From contig JAUPFP010000003.1 in assembly GCA_036925085.1 (NCBI GenBank), positions 4,335,979 to 4,399,978 of the forward strand: 64,000 nt of DNA, given 5' to 3'. The translations under genes were made by a program, and so were the position numbers. Below, piece by piece: positions 51,290-62,347 of this stretch (position 1 is its first letter; each line of letters begins with the position of its first letter). The notes below the pieces were generated by a model that searched no databases, had not been told where the DNA came from, and saw only the letters and a list, made by a program, of their open reading frames with translations. The DNA comes from Brachycybe producta. Lineage: Eukaryota > Arthropoda > Diplopoda > Playtdesmida > Andrognathidae.

Positions 51290-51780
51290 TAAAAAGTATT
51301 GTTCATTAAGTGATTGCTTTATATCAATTTTGAAAAGGTCCTTCTATTTTTAAATTATGTTTAAAATCGTACATTTTTTTTTAACTCCACGTTAAATTCC
51401 ATAAACCCATAAAACTATTCCATAAAAGTTTGAAGAACTCTCGTTATAAACGATTTTGAGGAATAACGAAAAAATTAGCACGTGCATTTATCTATTGGCT
51501 TCACAATGATTCCTTTTTAGAAGCTTAGCACGTGTAATTATTTTTCTATTAGCCTTTATATGACTTCACACCTGGACACAAACTATTTTGAATACCGAAA
51601 ACGATTGCAGCGCCTACGATCGTATACATTTTGAATTAAATACTGTAACTAGGCTCTTAAAGAGACCATTACCTCCAGAAATTTATTTTCAAAATATTGT
51701 CAAGACTTATCAAACGAATGTCAAAACGATTTTTAAATTTTAAAATAAGTCATTAAAACAATAAAATTGAAGTGACTTTT
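51290..51780. repeat. F-related palindromic repeat F'2 followed by a repeat G end
   Basis: The TTAGCACGTGC centre and TAACTAGGCTCTTAA end match 27190-27690. From about 51655 AAAGAGACCATTACCTCCAG matches repeat G. Confidence 0.5.
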
Positions 51781-52391
51781 CCCACTGTTTAATGCTTTTA
51801 ACATCCGGTGGTTCTCGTCGATATTCCGTTCTAAAGTTTCGCTGAACTGTACATGTAGTTTCCAATTTCGTTTCATGAAACCACAAAACACATTGCGCTT
51901 TCTCCTGCAATGACGCCATTTTGGCTTTGATGCCCGCAGCGCTGCCTGGATTGTTTAAGGGCTGGAAAACCAGGCAGGAAAAAAACTTTGAGTGTGGCTA
52001 CAAATAGGCGAAAACCGTTTTTCTTGTACTTTGCATAGTTTGTGTACAGTGGATTTTTGTAATCAGGGAAAGACTTCATGGACACCCTGTATTTCTATTT
52101 TCCTAAAACGCATGATTTTTTTTTCTCCCCCAACAGCTGCTAAATTTCCTCTTATCTCATTTATGAGGATCGTTTAAATCAGTTTTTAAGTCCATTAACT
52201 CTTTAATATTATATTTTTTAATATTTTTATAAGTCATTTATTTAAAAAAAAAAAAAACAACGAAAATGTTTCCTAAAAATCTCCATTTCAAAGTTTCTGT
52301 TGAAATTTTTATTATAAAAGCTTAAATTTAGTACAGAACATATAATCACGCGTGATAAGTTGATAACCACTGGTCTTACACAATGCTAAAT
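51781..52391. other. Unassigned AT-rich sequence
   Basis: No gene recognised. Confidence 0.4.
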
Positions 52392-52585
52392 ACAGGCATT
52401 TGTAGACAGCTTCAGAATTTCTTTGGCTCAGCCCCTTTATAAACGTCCACACCAAATATCAACCAATTAAAAATAAAAAGGGCGGAGTATGTGACATCAG
52501 ACCCAGTAACAAACCAATTAGAAATTGATTGACGCTCGTAAAAGGGCGGAGCTAAAACATTCTGAAGCTGTGTACAGATGCCTGT
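52392..52585. mobile_element. ACAGGCA-type MITE, copy B4, with 9-bp duplication
   Basis: Ends ACAGGCATTTGTAGACAGCT and the inverted right end. ATGCTAAAT lies outside both (52383-52391 and 52586-52594). Confidence 0.9.
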
Positions 52586-52594
52586 ATGCTAAAT

Positions 52595-53207
52595 AGGATA
52601 ACCACCACCACCACCACCACATACAAAGCTTAAAAAAGAACAATTTATTTTTTCTTTCGGCAAAAAAAAAGAACTGATAACTTGATAAGACGTCTTTATT
52701 TTGTCGTTAAAATGTAAAATCAAGCTGTGAAAATAGATTTCAGAGGAGGTTTTGGTTGTTGTTTTTAAATAAACTGCTACTTTACTTTAACTTGGCGGCA
52801 CACCGACTTTTTTGTTTTGTTTTTTTTTCTTTCGAAAAACTCAACTTAAAAAGCAGAAAACCTGAAATTGTGTTCCAATTTGTATCAAACACGCAAAAAG
52901 ATAATTGAATGCATTTTCTCTAAAAAGAACGATAAATGATTAGATGTACATGTTACATGTAATATATTTCACTAAAAAAAAGACACAAAACCAGCTTTAA
53001 TGTCAACACCTTCCTCTGTAATTCAGTCCAATAATGATAAAAAGCAGTTTTTTCTTCTTCTTCGCTTATAAAATGACATTAAAACTCGAAAAAAAAAATC
53101 TATTTATGGAGCATAGAGAATTGGTGACAAGTTCTTTTTTTTTTGTTTGTTTGGTGAAAATACTTTACAAACAAAAAGATAGAATGTGTCATCCATCAAT
53201 ATAGACT
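52595..53207. other. Unassigned sequence with (CAC)n
   Basis: A short (CAC)n at about 52601-52620, A- and T-runs, no gene. Confidence 0.45.
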
Positions 53208-53813
53208 AAAGCCCCTATCACACTAGCAACCTCCAATGCAATTTAACTTGCAATGCAACCTGTGATGTGACTTGCAACTAGGACTTTGTAATAAACTTCT
53301 ATATCACACTATGCAACCTATAGTTCCCAATCACGTTTTCAAAACTTCGTTTATGTCAAGGGGCCGACACATTCGGGTGAATCTCCTACGGTATCGGAAG
53401 CCATTTTACTTTTAATACGCATTTTACATGAATTTTAAAATTTCAATTCTATTCTGAATATCCAAGTAAAATGCAGCTAAAAAGTAGAATGACTTTCCTT
53501 CCACACGAGGATCTGCTGTGAATCTTAGTGAAACTCTCGTACATGATTTTCTTCAATGTCTGCCCCCTAGGTTTGTGTCCCTATTGGGATCAGCTAACAG
53601 GAAGTCCATAAACCAGAAGTCATAAAACCGGGAATTCGTTCAATGTTACATATGCCATTTCCGGCAAATGGCCTGATTGGTTGTTTGTCAGAAAGTTTAC
53701 TTGAAAAGACTCAAAGTTGAACCTGTTCAACTCAGTGAGACTGAGTCTCACACTAGTTAAAATCACATTGCACATTTGATTGCATTAAAAGTTGCTAGTG
53801 TAATAGTGGCTTT
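53208..53813. mobile_element. MITE J2
   Basis: Inverted ends AAAGCCCCTATCACACTAGC and GCTAGTGTAATAGTGGCTTT. The interior matches J1 on both sides of its Helitron insertion. Confidence 0.75.
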
Positions 53814-54174
53814 AGAATATTTTCTCTATATTGTAATTGCAATAGGAAAAAAAAAAATCGAACAAAAAAAAAAAAAGATGTACGGAGCCCTGTTGAGGAC
53901 ATAACATATTTTTTTTATCTCGTCCGGACGAGATACTAAGTCGTCCTGACGAGCAGTGTTGGGGAATATTTTAAATTCTATGTGTTTAAAATACTATTTT
54001 AAATACTTCCTTGTATTTGAAATACATCCATTAAATAATGTATTTGTATTTTGAAATTACTTATTATTTCTAGTATTTTAGTATTTTAATTACTACAAAA
54101 TACTATTTAAAAATATTGTTACTTTCAAAAAATTATTTGTTTTTTTACTTTGGCAAAACTTTGACAAAGTTAAG

Positions 54175-54835
54175 TTGGCATGCCTTCGCTACATTGAAGA
54201 AAAACGAATGTTAGACATCCAAGCAATGCCAAAAGTTTCTAAAGCCGATGCTACACGTAGCAACAATTCAGCAACTTAAGAGCCACATAGCCGTGTTGCT
54301 CTATTGTTTCATGAAAGTTGAAACATCTGTCATAACAGCAACAAACCCGAATTGTTGCTCACAAATTGAAAGCAACAGAATTTTCAGATAGAACTTGGTT
54401 CTATTTTCGAGCAACCATTTCAGCCAACAGCCAATAAAAACGGCTTGAATAATCACATGACTATTTCAAATTTTCAACTGATGAAGAAGAGAAAGAAGAA
54501 ACAAAATATCTCCAGTCTTTGGCTCACAACCTCTTTGTTTCATTGGTTGTTGCTTTCATGTAAGTTTCATGAACGTTGCAACATGTATCATAGGTGTTGC
54601 TTGCAACAAATGGGAAATTACTGTTGCTACAACTAGTATTGTTGCTTAACTGTTGCTACGTGTAGCATCAGCTTAAGCGTCAAAGTTGAATGCAACTCAC
54701 TTTACCTTCATCGGCACCTCTGTAGAACGGTTGTTCTCAAATACAACTTTGACAGCAATTCCAAGAAGGAATAGATTAAGTGACAAACACTTCCAACAGT
54801 TATTACTCCTCAAGACATATAAGATGAAATAAATA
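54175..54835 (+). pseudogene. hAT transposase C-terminal remnant, split by a MITE
   Basis: Before the MITE, the frame reads RYIEEKRMLDIQAMPKVSK (to 54242). After it, a frame reads TSVERLFSNTTL, then RRNRLSDKHFQQLLLLK (about 54715-54820), the end of a hAT dimerisation domain. The two parts differ in frame by one base, and the rest of the transposase is deleted. Non-functional. Confidence 0.75.
54243..54673. mobile_element. PIF/Harbinger-like MITE in the hAT relic
   Basis: Ends AGCCGATGCTACACGTAGCA and TGCTACGTGTAGCATCAGCT are inverted. TAA lies directly outside both (54240-54242 and 54674-54676), the TWA target of Harbinger elements. The interior has GTTGCAACA-type motifs. Confidence 0.75.
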
Positions 54836-55297
54836 TTTTAGTATTTTAAATACTTTTTTGAAAGTATTTTGTATTTTGTCTTTTAAATAAAAGTAAAAAT
54901 TTGTATTTTGTATTTTAACTTAAATACATTTTCATGAAACTATTTTGGACGAGATAGTCCACGAAAAGATAAACATTTGAATATTGTGGGGTAACTCTAA
55001 AACCTGAAACAAAATGGTTATCGAATTGGTTGAACACTGTACTAACATAGGTATTGAATAACATAACCATTTTTTAAAAATTAAATCATGATTTTTTTAC
55101 ATTCTGTGGGACTGCAACAAGCTTAATTTAACGTAACACCATCTAATCAACGATAAATAAATAGTACAGTGTTCCTCCAATTCTATATGCAAACTTTCAG
55201 GTTTTAGAGTTACCCTACAATGTTTATTTTTTCATTTATCTCATCCAGTCTGGACGAGATCAAAAAATATTTCATGTCCTCAACAGGGCTCCATAGC

Positions 55298-55710
55298 CAA
55301 TGCTTTTTATTTTCCTCTAAAAACAAAAAGGATTGCATAAAAATGTGTGTGGGGGTGGCCAGCCTCACACAAGATTCAATTTCGATTTGTGTTTTAAATC
55401 CCTGCTCAATTTAGTTTGAGACAGAAACCTTATGTAAAGGGTCCACACCAAGCTTATACCTTAGACTATTACTTTACTGGACTGGCAACTACCGAAATTT
55501 TGTGTTGGACAGTATTGCATCATCGTTTTCCAAGTGGCGCCTCTAGCGGGACTATGGTATATGAACTTGAACAGTAAAAGTCAAGTTTTGGACGAGTTCA
55601 TTTTGTAGCTATGTAGGGTGTATTTTTATATATTAGTATAAAAAGTATGGCGGATGAAGAACTACACAGGTATAGCCTCCTATACATACTATCTATAGGA
55701 GACGATGACA
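55298..55710. other. Unassigned sequence
   Basis: No gene or repeat partner recognised. Confidence 0.4.
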
Positions 55711-55838
55711 CAGGCAATTAGAAATCGGGAAAGACAAACAGAAGTTGGCTCCGCCCTTTTTTTAACAAACGCAACTTCTAATTGGTTGGTTTTGTACTCT
55801 GACGTCACATCAATCAACGTCGAACCACACACACAAAA
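55711..55838 (+). mobile_element. Truncated ACAGGCA-type MITE (A9)
   Basis: The left half, with TGACGTCA, continues to AACGTCGAACCACACAC. The right half is missing. Confidence 0.75.
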
Positions 55839-56108
55839 AAACAGACTTTCACTCTGATTTTCTGTAAAAAATAATGTACCAGACGGAGCTGGCATCACTT
55901 TTGCCTAAGAACATGCAGTCAACGCTTTAACATGGAGAACATACGAAGTTGCCAGTTCAGTAAAGTAATAGTCTAAGCTTATACTATGCCTAAAGTGCAT
56001 ACATTGTGTGGAAGCGGCATAGCACACACATAGTGACATAGTCGATTAAGAAGTGATACCATGTAACTGACATTTTTGGTGCTTTTGAGGTTTTGGCATA
56101 AAAAAAAT

Positions 56109-56152
56109 TAGGGATGGGACATTCGAATCCTTGAATCTTGAAAAATATTCTT
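56109..56152 (+). repeat. Fragment of the hAT-type MITE E
   Basis: TAGGGATGGGACATTCGAAT and a few more bases match the E4 left end. Confidence 0.6.
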
Positions 56153-56516
56153 ATAGAAATACTACTTATGTTTTTTTGTGTGTTCGATTATATGACCTTT
56201 CGATTATCAGAACTAGCCTTGTCCAACACTATTTCCGATAATCGACGCTCAACTGTTCGCTTACGCAGATTTCCGCAGCACATTAGACTAATGTGCTGCA
56301 CAAATCTGCTAATGCGTTTTATCCAGTTCGTGGAGATCGATGAACTGATCAGAATCAATTCCGAGAACTCATTAGCAGATTTATGCAGCACATTAGTTAA
56401 GAGGTGGCGAAGGGTAGAACCGAACCGAATCTACTCGAATCGGACCCTAGTTCCTGTAACGAATTCCGTATTCATTATTCTTACACACCCTGTAAAAGTA
56501 GTTATTTTATAGAAGG
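56153..56516. other. Unassigned sequence
   Basis: Related ATCGAACTG-like and CGCAGCACATTAG-like motifs recur in both orientations at about 56265-56400. No gene recognised. Confidence 0.4.
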
Positions 56517-56590
56517 GTTTCTCACCTCATGTTTGGGGGTGGCCGGGAGGTCATCGAGTCGATACCTCCCTGCCCACCAGGATGAGAAAC
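56517..56590. other. Long imperfect hairpin
   Basis: GTTTCTCA pairs with TGAGAAAC at the base. Further in, GGGTGG pairs with CCCACC and GGGAGGT with ACCTCCC around a short loop. Confidence 0.65.
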
Positions 56591-57030
56591 AAAGGCAAGA
56601 GGCCTGTATCGTTGATTTTAATAGGACAGATCCTAGAAGAAATCAACGATGCAGATCTCTTGGCCAGTGAGAAATCTATAGAATGCATCGAAAGGATATG
56701 AGAATATCCTTGTTAATTGTGATTTAATTTGTTACATCTTATAGATGTTATTATTATATATTTTGTATATTATTGGAAGGTCCTGGCTGTGTCCAAGAAA
56801 CTTGGACACATCTGGCACCTTTGTTGTAACATCAGATGTTTGTATTGTTATTGTATGTATATCAGCAGGACCGTGTAGATTGAGAAGGAGTCGTGATAGT
56901 GATATCAAAGTAGAATCACCTACCTGAAACTCTTCTCAATCCACAGCGAGTCGCTGTCTTTGTGAATAAAAGAGATCATATTATATATCAATCAATGTGT
57001 GGACTCTTGTTTATTTTTGGTACGTGGGGC
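56591..57030 (+). repeat. LTR-like sequence (low confidence)
   Basis: AATAAA at 56965-56970, followed by a T-rich stretch and GGTACGTGGGGCTCTGAA, resembles the end of an LTR plus leader. No second LTR, TG...CA limits or target duplication were found. Confidence 0.25.
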
Positions 57031-57449
57031 TCTGAATTTCAGCCGCCACTTGACCAAATGATACAACCGACGGAAAGAGTCACCAGCAGCCACCTGTAAG
57101 CCGATTCGACAGAAATATTTTCTACCTCTGGACTCCTGAGGTACCAACCCTTGTGTCCCTGGTGTTCAAGTATACAACACAGGTGCCAATAGACCGAAAG
57201 ACTTGAGCATCAACATTCAACTGGCACTTTCAAATGGCTACCAGAGATCTCTCTGTGGGCCATGAGAAAACGGAAACATTACATTCCTATCAGTTCGATA
57301 CCAGTTCTTATCAGTTCGACCTTTACTGACGAACCGGTTCTATCAATTCCAGTAATTGGCGAAACTGGTTCGGAACAGTTGACATCTCTAAACGGAATCA
57401 TTCATGTCCCCCAATTAGTTCTGAGAAATAAATCAATGCTCTACTGTAA

Positions 57450-57833
57450 AGGCGAATTCACACTAGGTTGGTTTACAAGCCACTGGTTGCTGCTGGCAGG
57501 GCCTGCTTAGGGTTCAGACTTGTCCAGTTACTGCTGGTATTAGTAGTGCAAGTCATCCAATCACCGTCTTGCAAAAACACAAAATCTAACAACAACCAAC
57601 CCAAGCAGTGGAGTTTCAACTACCCACTGGTGCCACTACTAGCGACAAAGTGTACACAATAGCTGGTAGCAGCAGGAAGGGAGTCACATGACCAGCTGGT
57701 AACTGCTAAAGTTGGACATGTTCAACTTCACCAGCCGCTGTTAAAATTGCTAGCCTGCTCGAGAAAGCAGCTGCTAGTAGCAGTTCACACTATGCTGCTA
57801 GAGAGCTACAACCAGCCTAGTGTGAATGTGCCA
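57450..57833. mobile_element. Harbinger-like MITE O
   Basis: Ends AGGCGAATTCACACTAGG and CCTAGTGTGAATGTGCCA. TAA lies outside both (57447-57449 and 57834-57836). GCTGGT-type motifs are abundant inside. No transposase. Confidence 0.65.
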
Positions 57834-57836
57834 TAA

Positions 57837-58149
57837 TGGTATTTTTTTATCGATTTATAATTATTCTTGGCGGAATATTGTTGCGATTTTTAAATTATGC
57901 TGCTTTTTCTTTCTTCTGTAGACATGCCAAGGAGCTGTACTGGGTTCGTGGAGCTCACTTTTGAGTAGCACTGGTGTATACTGCTGTACAGAATTAATAT
58001 TTGTGTGTCCCACCACCATTATTATGTCCTGAGCTAAATTAATTGATTTATCATGTTTTGGCCAAATTTTTTTTTTCAAAAGCAAGCATCATTGTGCAAT
58101 GAAGTGCATTAATCTTTCTGCCGTCAAATTCGGATTTTGCGGGTTTTTC
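57837..58149. other. Unassigned sequence
   Basis: No gene recognised. Confidence 0.4.
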
Positions 58150-58347
58150 ACAGGCATTTCTCTCTGTCCAGCAGTAAAATTTTCTTGACCCCGCCTTTTT
58201 ATGAGCTTCATCAATTTCTAATTGGTTTGTATCTTGGTCTGATGTTACATGTCCCGCCCTTTTCGATTTCTAATTGGTTGATATTTGGTCTGACACTCAT
58301 AAAAGGGCGAGGCCAACAAAATTTTACTGCTTTGCCGAGATGCCTGT
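58150..58347. mobile_element. ACAGGCA-type MITE, copy B5
   Basis: Ends ACAGGCATTTCTCTCTG and GAGATGCCTGT. GGTTTTTC (8 bp) is duplicated (58142-58149 and 58348-58355). Confidence 0.85.
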
Positions 58348-58355
58348 GGTTTTTC

Positions 58356-58927
58356 GATGTTTATTTTGGAATTAGTCAATAAAAATGCGTCAATTTATTA
58401 TATTCTAGTACATATTTTGAAAAAAAATAATTAATATTTTGACGTTTTTAGCACGTAACCATCTGAAATGAGCCCTGCATCCATGTATGCTTTTTCTATA
58501 TTTTTTTTTCTGTTAACCTTTTAAGTTAATTTTTTGTTTCTTCCTCCCTATCCTAATATTATTACATAAGCTTTTTTTTCGTTAATGGGGGCGAACATGT
58601 TTGCATCCAATGTGCATTAACCTACTTGAAAAAACTTCTTCGTCTACTTACTTACATTCGATTATTATTACAAAAACAAACAAAAAAAAAGGCAGCAGCA
58701 GAAAAAAAAAATGAAAATAGACGAAAAATCTATTTAAAAGCCCTGTTGGAGACAAAAATTTCATTGCGGTAATGAAAATTTTGACTTTTTCATGAAGTTA
58801 TTAAAAATATTATTTTTCGTAATCCTCCTCTCCTCGTTACACTTTTTTCAATTAATAAATTAAATATGTCGAAATGTAAAAAAGTAACTTAATTTTTTGA
58901 AAAATGTGAAAAAAAATTATCTGCACG
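58356..58927. other. Unassigned AT-rich sequence
   Basis: A- and T-runs only. No gene. Confidence 0.45.
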
Positions 58928-58935
58928 GTTATTGG

Positions 58936-59170
58936 TAGAGACCTACATTGTGTAAAAATTTGAAGCCCAGCCCAGCCCAGCCCATGAGACTTTATACTGG
59001 GCCCAGCCCAGCCCATGAGACTTTATACTGGGCCCAGCCCAGCCCATGAGACTTTATACTGGGCCCAGCCCACCAGGCCCATGAAGCCCATCATACCCAA
59101 AAACCCACAAGGCCCATGGGTTGGGCTTTGGCAAAAGCTCACCAGTCCATGGCCTTCATGTAGGTCTCTA
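58936..59170. mobile_element. hAT-type MITE M3 with internal tandem repeats
   Basis: Ends TAGAGACCTACATTGTGT and ATGTAGGTCTCTA. Flanking GTTATTGG and GTTACTGG form an 8-bp duplication with one mismatch. The interior is three tandem units of CCCATGAGACTTTATACTGG with GCCCAGCCCAG. Confidence 0.8.
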
Positions 59171-59311
59171 GTTACTGGTTTTTATTTTAAATTTCCGATT
59201 AAAAGTGGGATTCTTTCGGCGGGTCTGCAAACGGCGTCTACGACCGGACTTTTTTCAATAGTTCTTTATCTGAGCAGTTCCTCTGATGCGTATGTGTCTG
59301 GCAACCACAGT

Positions 59312-59521
59312 GACAGGCATCAGAAATCGGGACATACATAAGTTGGCTCCACTCTTTTTATGACGACCGGCAACTTCTAATTGGTTGGTTATGTAGTCTG
59401 ACGTCACATGCTCTCCGTCCTTTTCAACGTCGAACCCACACAACAAACCAATTAGAAGTTTCTGGTCGTTATAAAAAGGGCGGAGCCAACTTTTGTATGT
59501 CCCGATTTCTAATTTCCTCTC
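59312..59521. mobile_element. ACAGGCA-type MITE, copy A10
   Basis: Left ACAGGCATCAGAAATCGGGA. The right end is degraded (AATTTCCTCT). Intact TGACGTCA. Confidence 0.8.
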
Positions 59522-59695
59522 AGGCATCTCTGCCCAGCAGTAAAATTTTCTTGGCCCCGCCCTTTTACAAGCGTACTCAGTTTTTACTTGGTTTGTTACT
59601 TGGTCTGATGTCATATGCCCCGCCCTTTTACAAGCGTACTCAATTTTTACTTGGTCTGATGTCATATGCCCCGCCCTTTATCAATTTCTAAATTA
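59522..59695 (+). mobile_element. Truncated ACAGGCA-type MITE (B6) with internal duplication
   Basis: CAGGCATCTCTGCCCAGCAG start. Blocks like CCCCGCCCTTTTACAAGCGT and ACTTGGTCTGATGTCATATG each occur twice. The right end is absent. Confidence 0.65.
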
Positions 59696-59745
59696 ACGCA
59701 CTGAGCATGTGCAGAAAAAAACCGCACCTCCGAGCTAGCTGATGC

Positions 59746-59876
59746 ACAGGCAAGTGCGCCCAGCAAAAACCCATCGTTTGCCCCGCCCTTTTATGAGTGT
59801 CAGCCTAAATGCCAATCAATTAGACATTTAAAAGAGCGGGGCAAACGGTGGATTTGTGCTGAGCACACTTACCTGT
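59746..59876. mobile_element. ACAGGCA-type MITE, copy B7, with 9-bp duplication
   Basis: Ends ACAGGCAAGTG and CACTTACCTGT. AGCTGATGC lies outside both (59737-59745 and 59877-59885). Confidence 0.9.
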
Positions 59877-59885
59877 AGCTGATGC

Positions 59886-60330
59886 TAGCTCGTCCTTCTT
59901 CATCTAATTTTAGCATTGTGTTTAACGGAATTTCTGAAATTTGATTAGTTTTTAAGCCCTTGTGAGAGCTATCAAAAATTGCCATTGTGACGATTTTCAC
60001 GTCATCATGGCTGGGTATTGGGAAAAGTTTTCAACTAGCAATAATCACGCCTCGGTTAGAACCTCATTGGCTACGATATTGCCTCTGCGCAAAGCTAAAT
60101 ATAAACTCAAAAAGGACAGCCATTATTCGAACGGCAGCATCATTGTTGCATCGGTGAATGTTTGACACTCAAACACCAGAAATAATACAAAATATTATAC
60201 TATCATTGGTATTAGACACATTGATTTTTAAGGCGGAAACATTTCGCACATTATTACATCATAAAATCCGTGATAAGTTCAATTCATTTGTCACACGAAA
60301 ATTGGAAACATCATTTCTGTTGAAATGATC
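59886..60330. other. Unassigned AT-rich sequence
   Basis: No gene recognised. Confidence 0.4.
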
Positions 60331-60836
60331 ACTTGCCCTGAAAAAACAGCCATTAAAGCCATTTGCCCTAAAGGGATGATTGCCGTAAATCCACTTGCTC
60401 TCAAAGAACTTGCCTTAAAGGAACATTTACACTAAAACAATATGGACTAGAGACATTTACCCTAAAAGACATTTGCCCTAAACCCACTTACTATAAAGGT
60501 ATTTGCCCTAAAACCACTTGCCCTAAAGGAACATTTGCCCTAAAACCACTTGCCCTAAAGGAACATTTGCCCTAAAACTACTTGCCCTAAAGGAACATTT
60601 GCCCTAAAACTACTTGCCCTAAAGGAACATTTGCCCTAAAACTACTTGCCCTAAAGGAACATTTGCCCTAAAACTACTTGCCCTAAAGGAACATTTGCCC
60701 TAAAACTACTTGCCCTAAAGGAACATTTGCCCTAAAACTACTTGCCCTAAAGGAACATTTGCCCTAAAACTACTTGCCCTAAAGGAACATTTGCCCTAAA
60801 ACTACTTGCCCTAAAGGGACATTTGCCCTAAAACTA
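60331..60836 (+). repeat. 32-bp minisatellite Y
   Basis: About ten nearly identical units of CCCTAAAGGAACATTTGCCC plus TAAAACTACTTG (about 60510-60836), preceded by degenerate units built on TTGCCCTAAA. Confidence 0.95.
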
Positions 60837-60935
60837 TGAGCAAAAAAGAAGCCCACCTACTTTTGAAATATTAAATTTATTTCTAATTTTTTAGTTTCAT
60901 ACATTTTAGTGTCTTCCGATGGAGTACGTTAAATA

Positions 60936-61272
60936 TAGAACTGGGTCATTCCAATCCTCGAATCCCGCGAATTTTGAAAAATATTCGAGATTCGAAAATT
61001 CGAATCTTCGCGCTTTTTTTCGTCTCTTTCGAATCCTAACATTAAAAAAAAAAACTTAAAAACTTTGGTAAAATTAGTTTTAACTTCATTGAAGTCCAAC
61101 AGAAGCGTTCACTAACAACAAAAAACCGGCGATTGTTGCAATTTCGGTGGCACGCCGAATACCAATAAAACCTTGTGGCGACCCTGAGTGCCACACTGTG
61201 ACTCGAGGGATTGGAGAACCTTTTAGGATTCCGATTCGGATTCGAGAAAATTTAGGATTCGTCCCACCACTA
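60936..61272. mobile_element. hAT-type MITE E3 with 8-bp duplication
   Basis: Ends TAGAACTGGGTCATTCCAAT and GGATTCGTCCCACCACTA. GTTAAATA lies outside both (60928-60935 and 61273-61280). This fixes family E as an 8-bp-duplication (hAT-type) element. Confidence 0.88.
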
Positions 61273-61339
61273 GTTAAATAAGTTCTGGTCTACAGCAGGT
61301 GCGCAAATAACGTCAAATACCTTATATTTTGACTGCTGA

Positions 61340-61480
61340 TTAGGGCAAAACGTCCCTTTAGGGCAAATTATTTTAGAACAAATGTCTCTTTAGGGCAAAT
61401 GGTTTTAGGGCAAGTGTCAATAGAGAAAATGTCCCTTTAGGACAACTGTCTGTAGGGCAAGTGGCTTTAAGACAAACGTC
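61340..61480 (-). repeat. Inverted, degenerate part of minisatellite Y
   Basis: TTAGGGCAAATGG and TTTAGGGCAAGTG motifs are the reverse complement of the units at 60331-60836. Confidence 0.75.
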
Positions 61481-61719
61481 ACACACCCATTCCTAATACC
61501 TTTGTACACACATCTGAAGCTCTGAGCATTGAATTATCTCAAATTATGAGATTAGGATCTGTAATTTTCAAAAACTCATCAAGTCGGTACCCGAATATTC
61601 AACCATAATTGCTTTTTTGGTTTGCTACCAGGTGGAGCAACATGACCCCTTGAAGTTATTGGAGAGTGACTTTTCAGTCAGGAATGCTAGACCCAACCAA
61701 GCCGAATACCTTGTATACA

Positions 61720-61990
61720 CACGAGTTAAATAAATTCAAGTTAAATGTGTTTAGGTGAATTATACGGAATCCAGTTAAGGACATGAACCAAATAAAAATT
61801 GAATTCATTTATTAATATTTTAAATTGAAATACTAAATCAATAGTTTATATAATATATATTCTATTTAAGTATTAACACAACATTTTGAGATTATTAAAT
61901 GATTAAATTGAATTCGACATACTGTCCATTTCACCTTCACAGGGCTCTGTAGAACGTGTTTAATATTTAACTGTGTATGTGTGTACAAGG
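61720..61990 (+). repeat. Dispersed repeat D, copy 3
   Basis: Same orientation and landmarks as 4050-4335, with flanking CTTGTATACACAC and its inverted partner GTGTGTACAAGG. Confidence 0.6.
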
Positions 61991-62345
61991 TATAACACTG
62001 ACCAAATTTAAAGACAATTTTTAAAAACAAGTCTTCTAGAATCTTGAATAGGCTGGATACTTTTTGATTTCCCCTCGTAATACTATGGAGACAATGTACA
62101 TTGACAGAATGGAAATTTCTGTTTTCAAAACTCTCCACATGAATAACTAAATTGTGTAAAACGAATATATTTGTTTGCTCATATTTATGTCAAAACAGAT
62201 TTATATGAAATTATCATAAGATCGCTGCACATCGTCCTCATAGAATTTCATTAAAAAAAATGGATGTCACAACTTTCAAATGATTTATTCAATAGATAAT
62301 CTATTTATATTAATAAAGGAAGTGAAACCAAGAGCGTGATATCTG
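61991..62345. other. Unassigned AT-rich sequence
   Basis: No gene recognised. Confidence 0.4.
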
Positions 62346-62347
62346 TA

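Larger units (their letters stand above)
53954..54945 (+). mobile_element. Decayed hAT element inside X
   Basis: Starts CAGTGTTGGGGAATATTTT, the usual start of many hAT elements. AT-rich subterminal TATTTTAAATAC blocks are in both orientations. The matching CAACACTG end is missing. It contains transposase remnants and the MITE at 54243-54673. Confidence 0.6.
53881..55295. mobile_element. Element X with TACGGAGCCCTGTTGAGGAC ends
   Basis: Left TACGGAGCCCTGTTGAGGAC and the mirrored right end CTCAACAGGGCTCCATA. GTCCGGACGAGAT blocks lie just inside each. The ends resemble those of repeat D. The interior is filled by a hAT relic, a Harbinger-like MITE and a second inverted pair around 54975-55220. 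Confidence 0.6.

Noticed and set aside
56138..56512. 124-codon plus-strand frame
   Set aside because: It starts at the edge of a MITE fragment, contains repeated inverted motifs and matches no family I know.
60510..60836. CRISPR-like regular repeats
   Set aside because: The 32-bp units are contiguous with no unique spacers, and the window is clearly eukaryotic.
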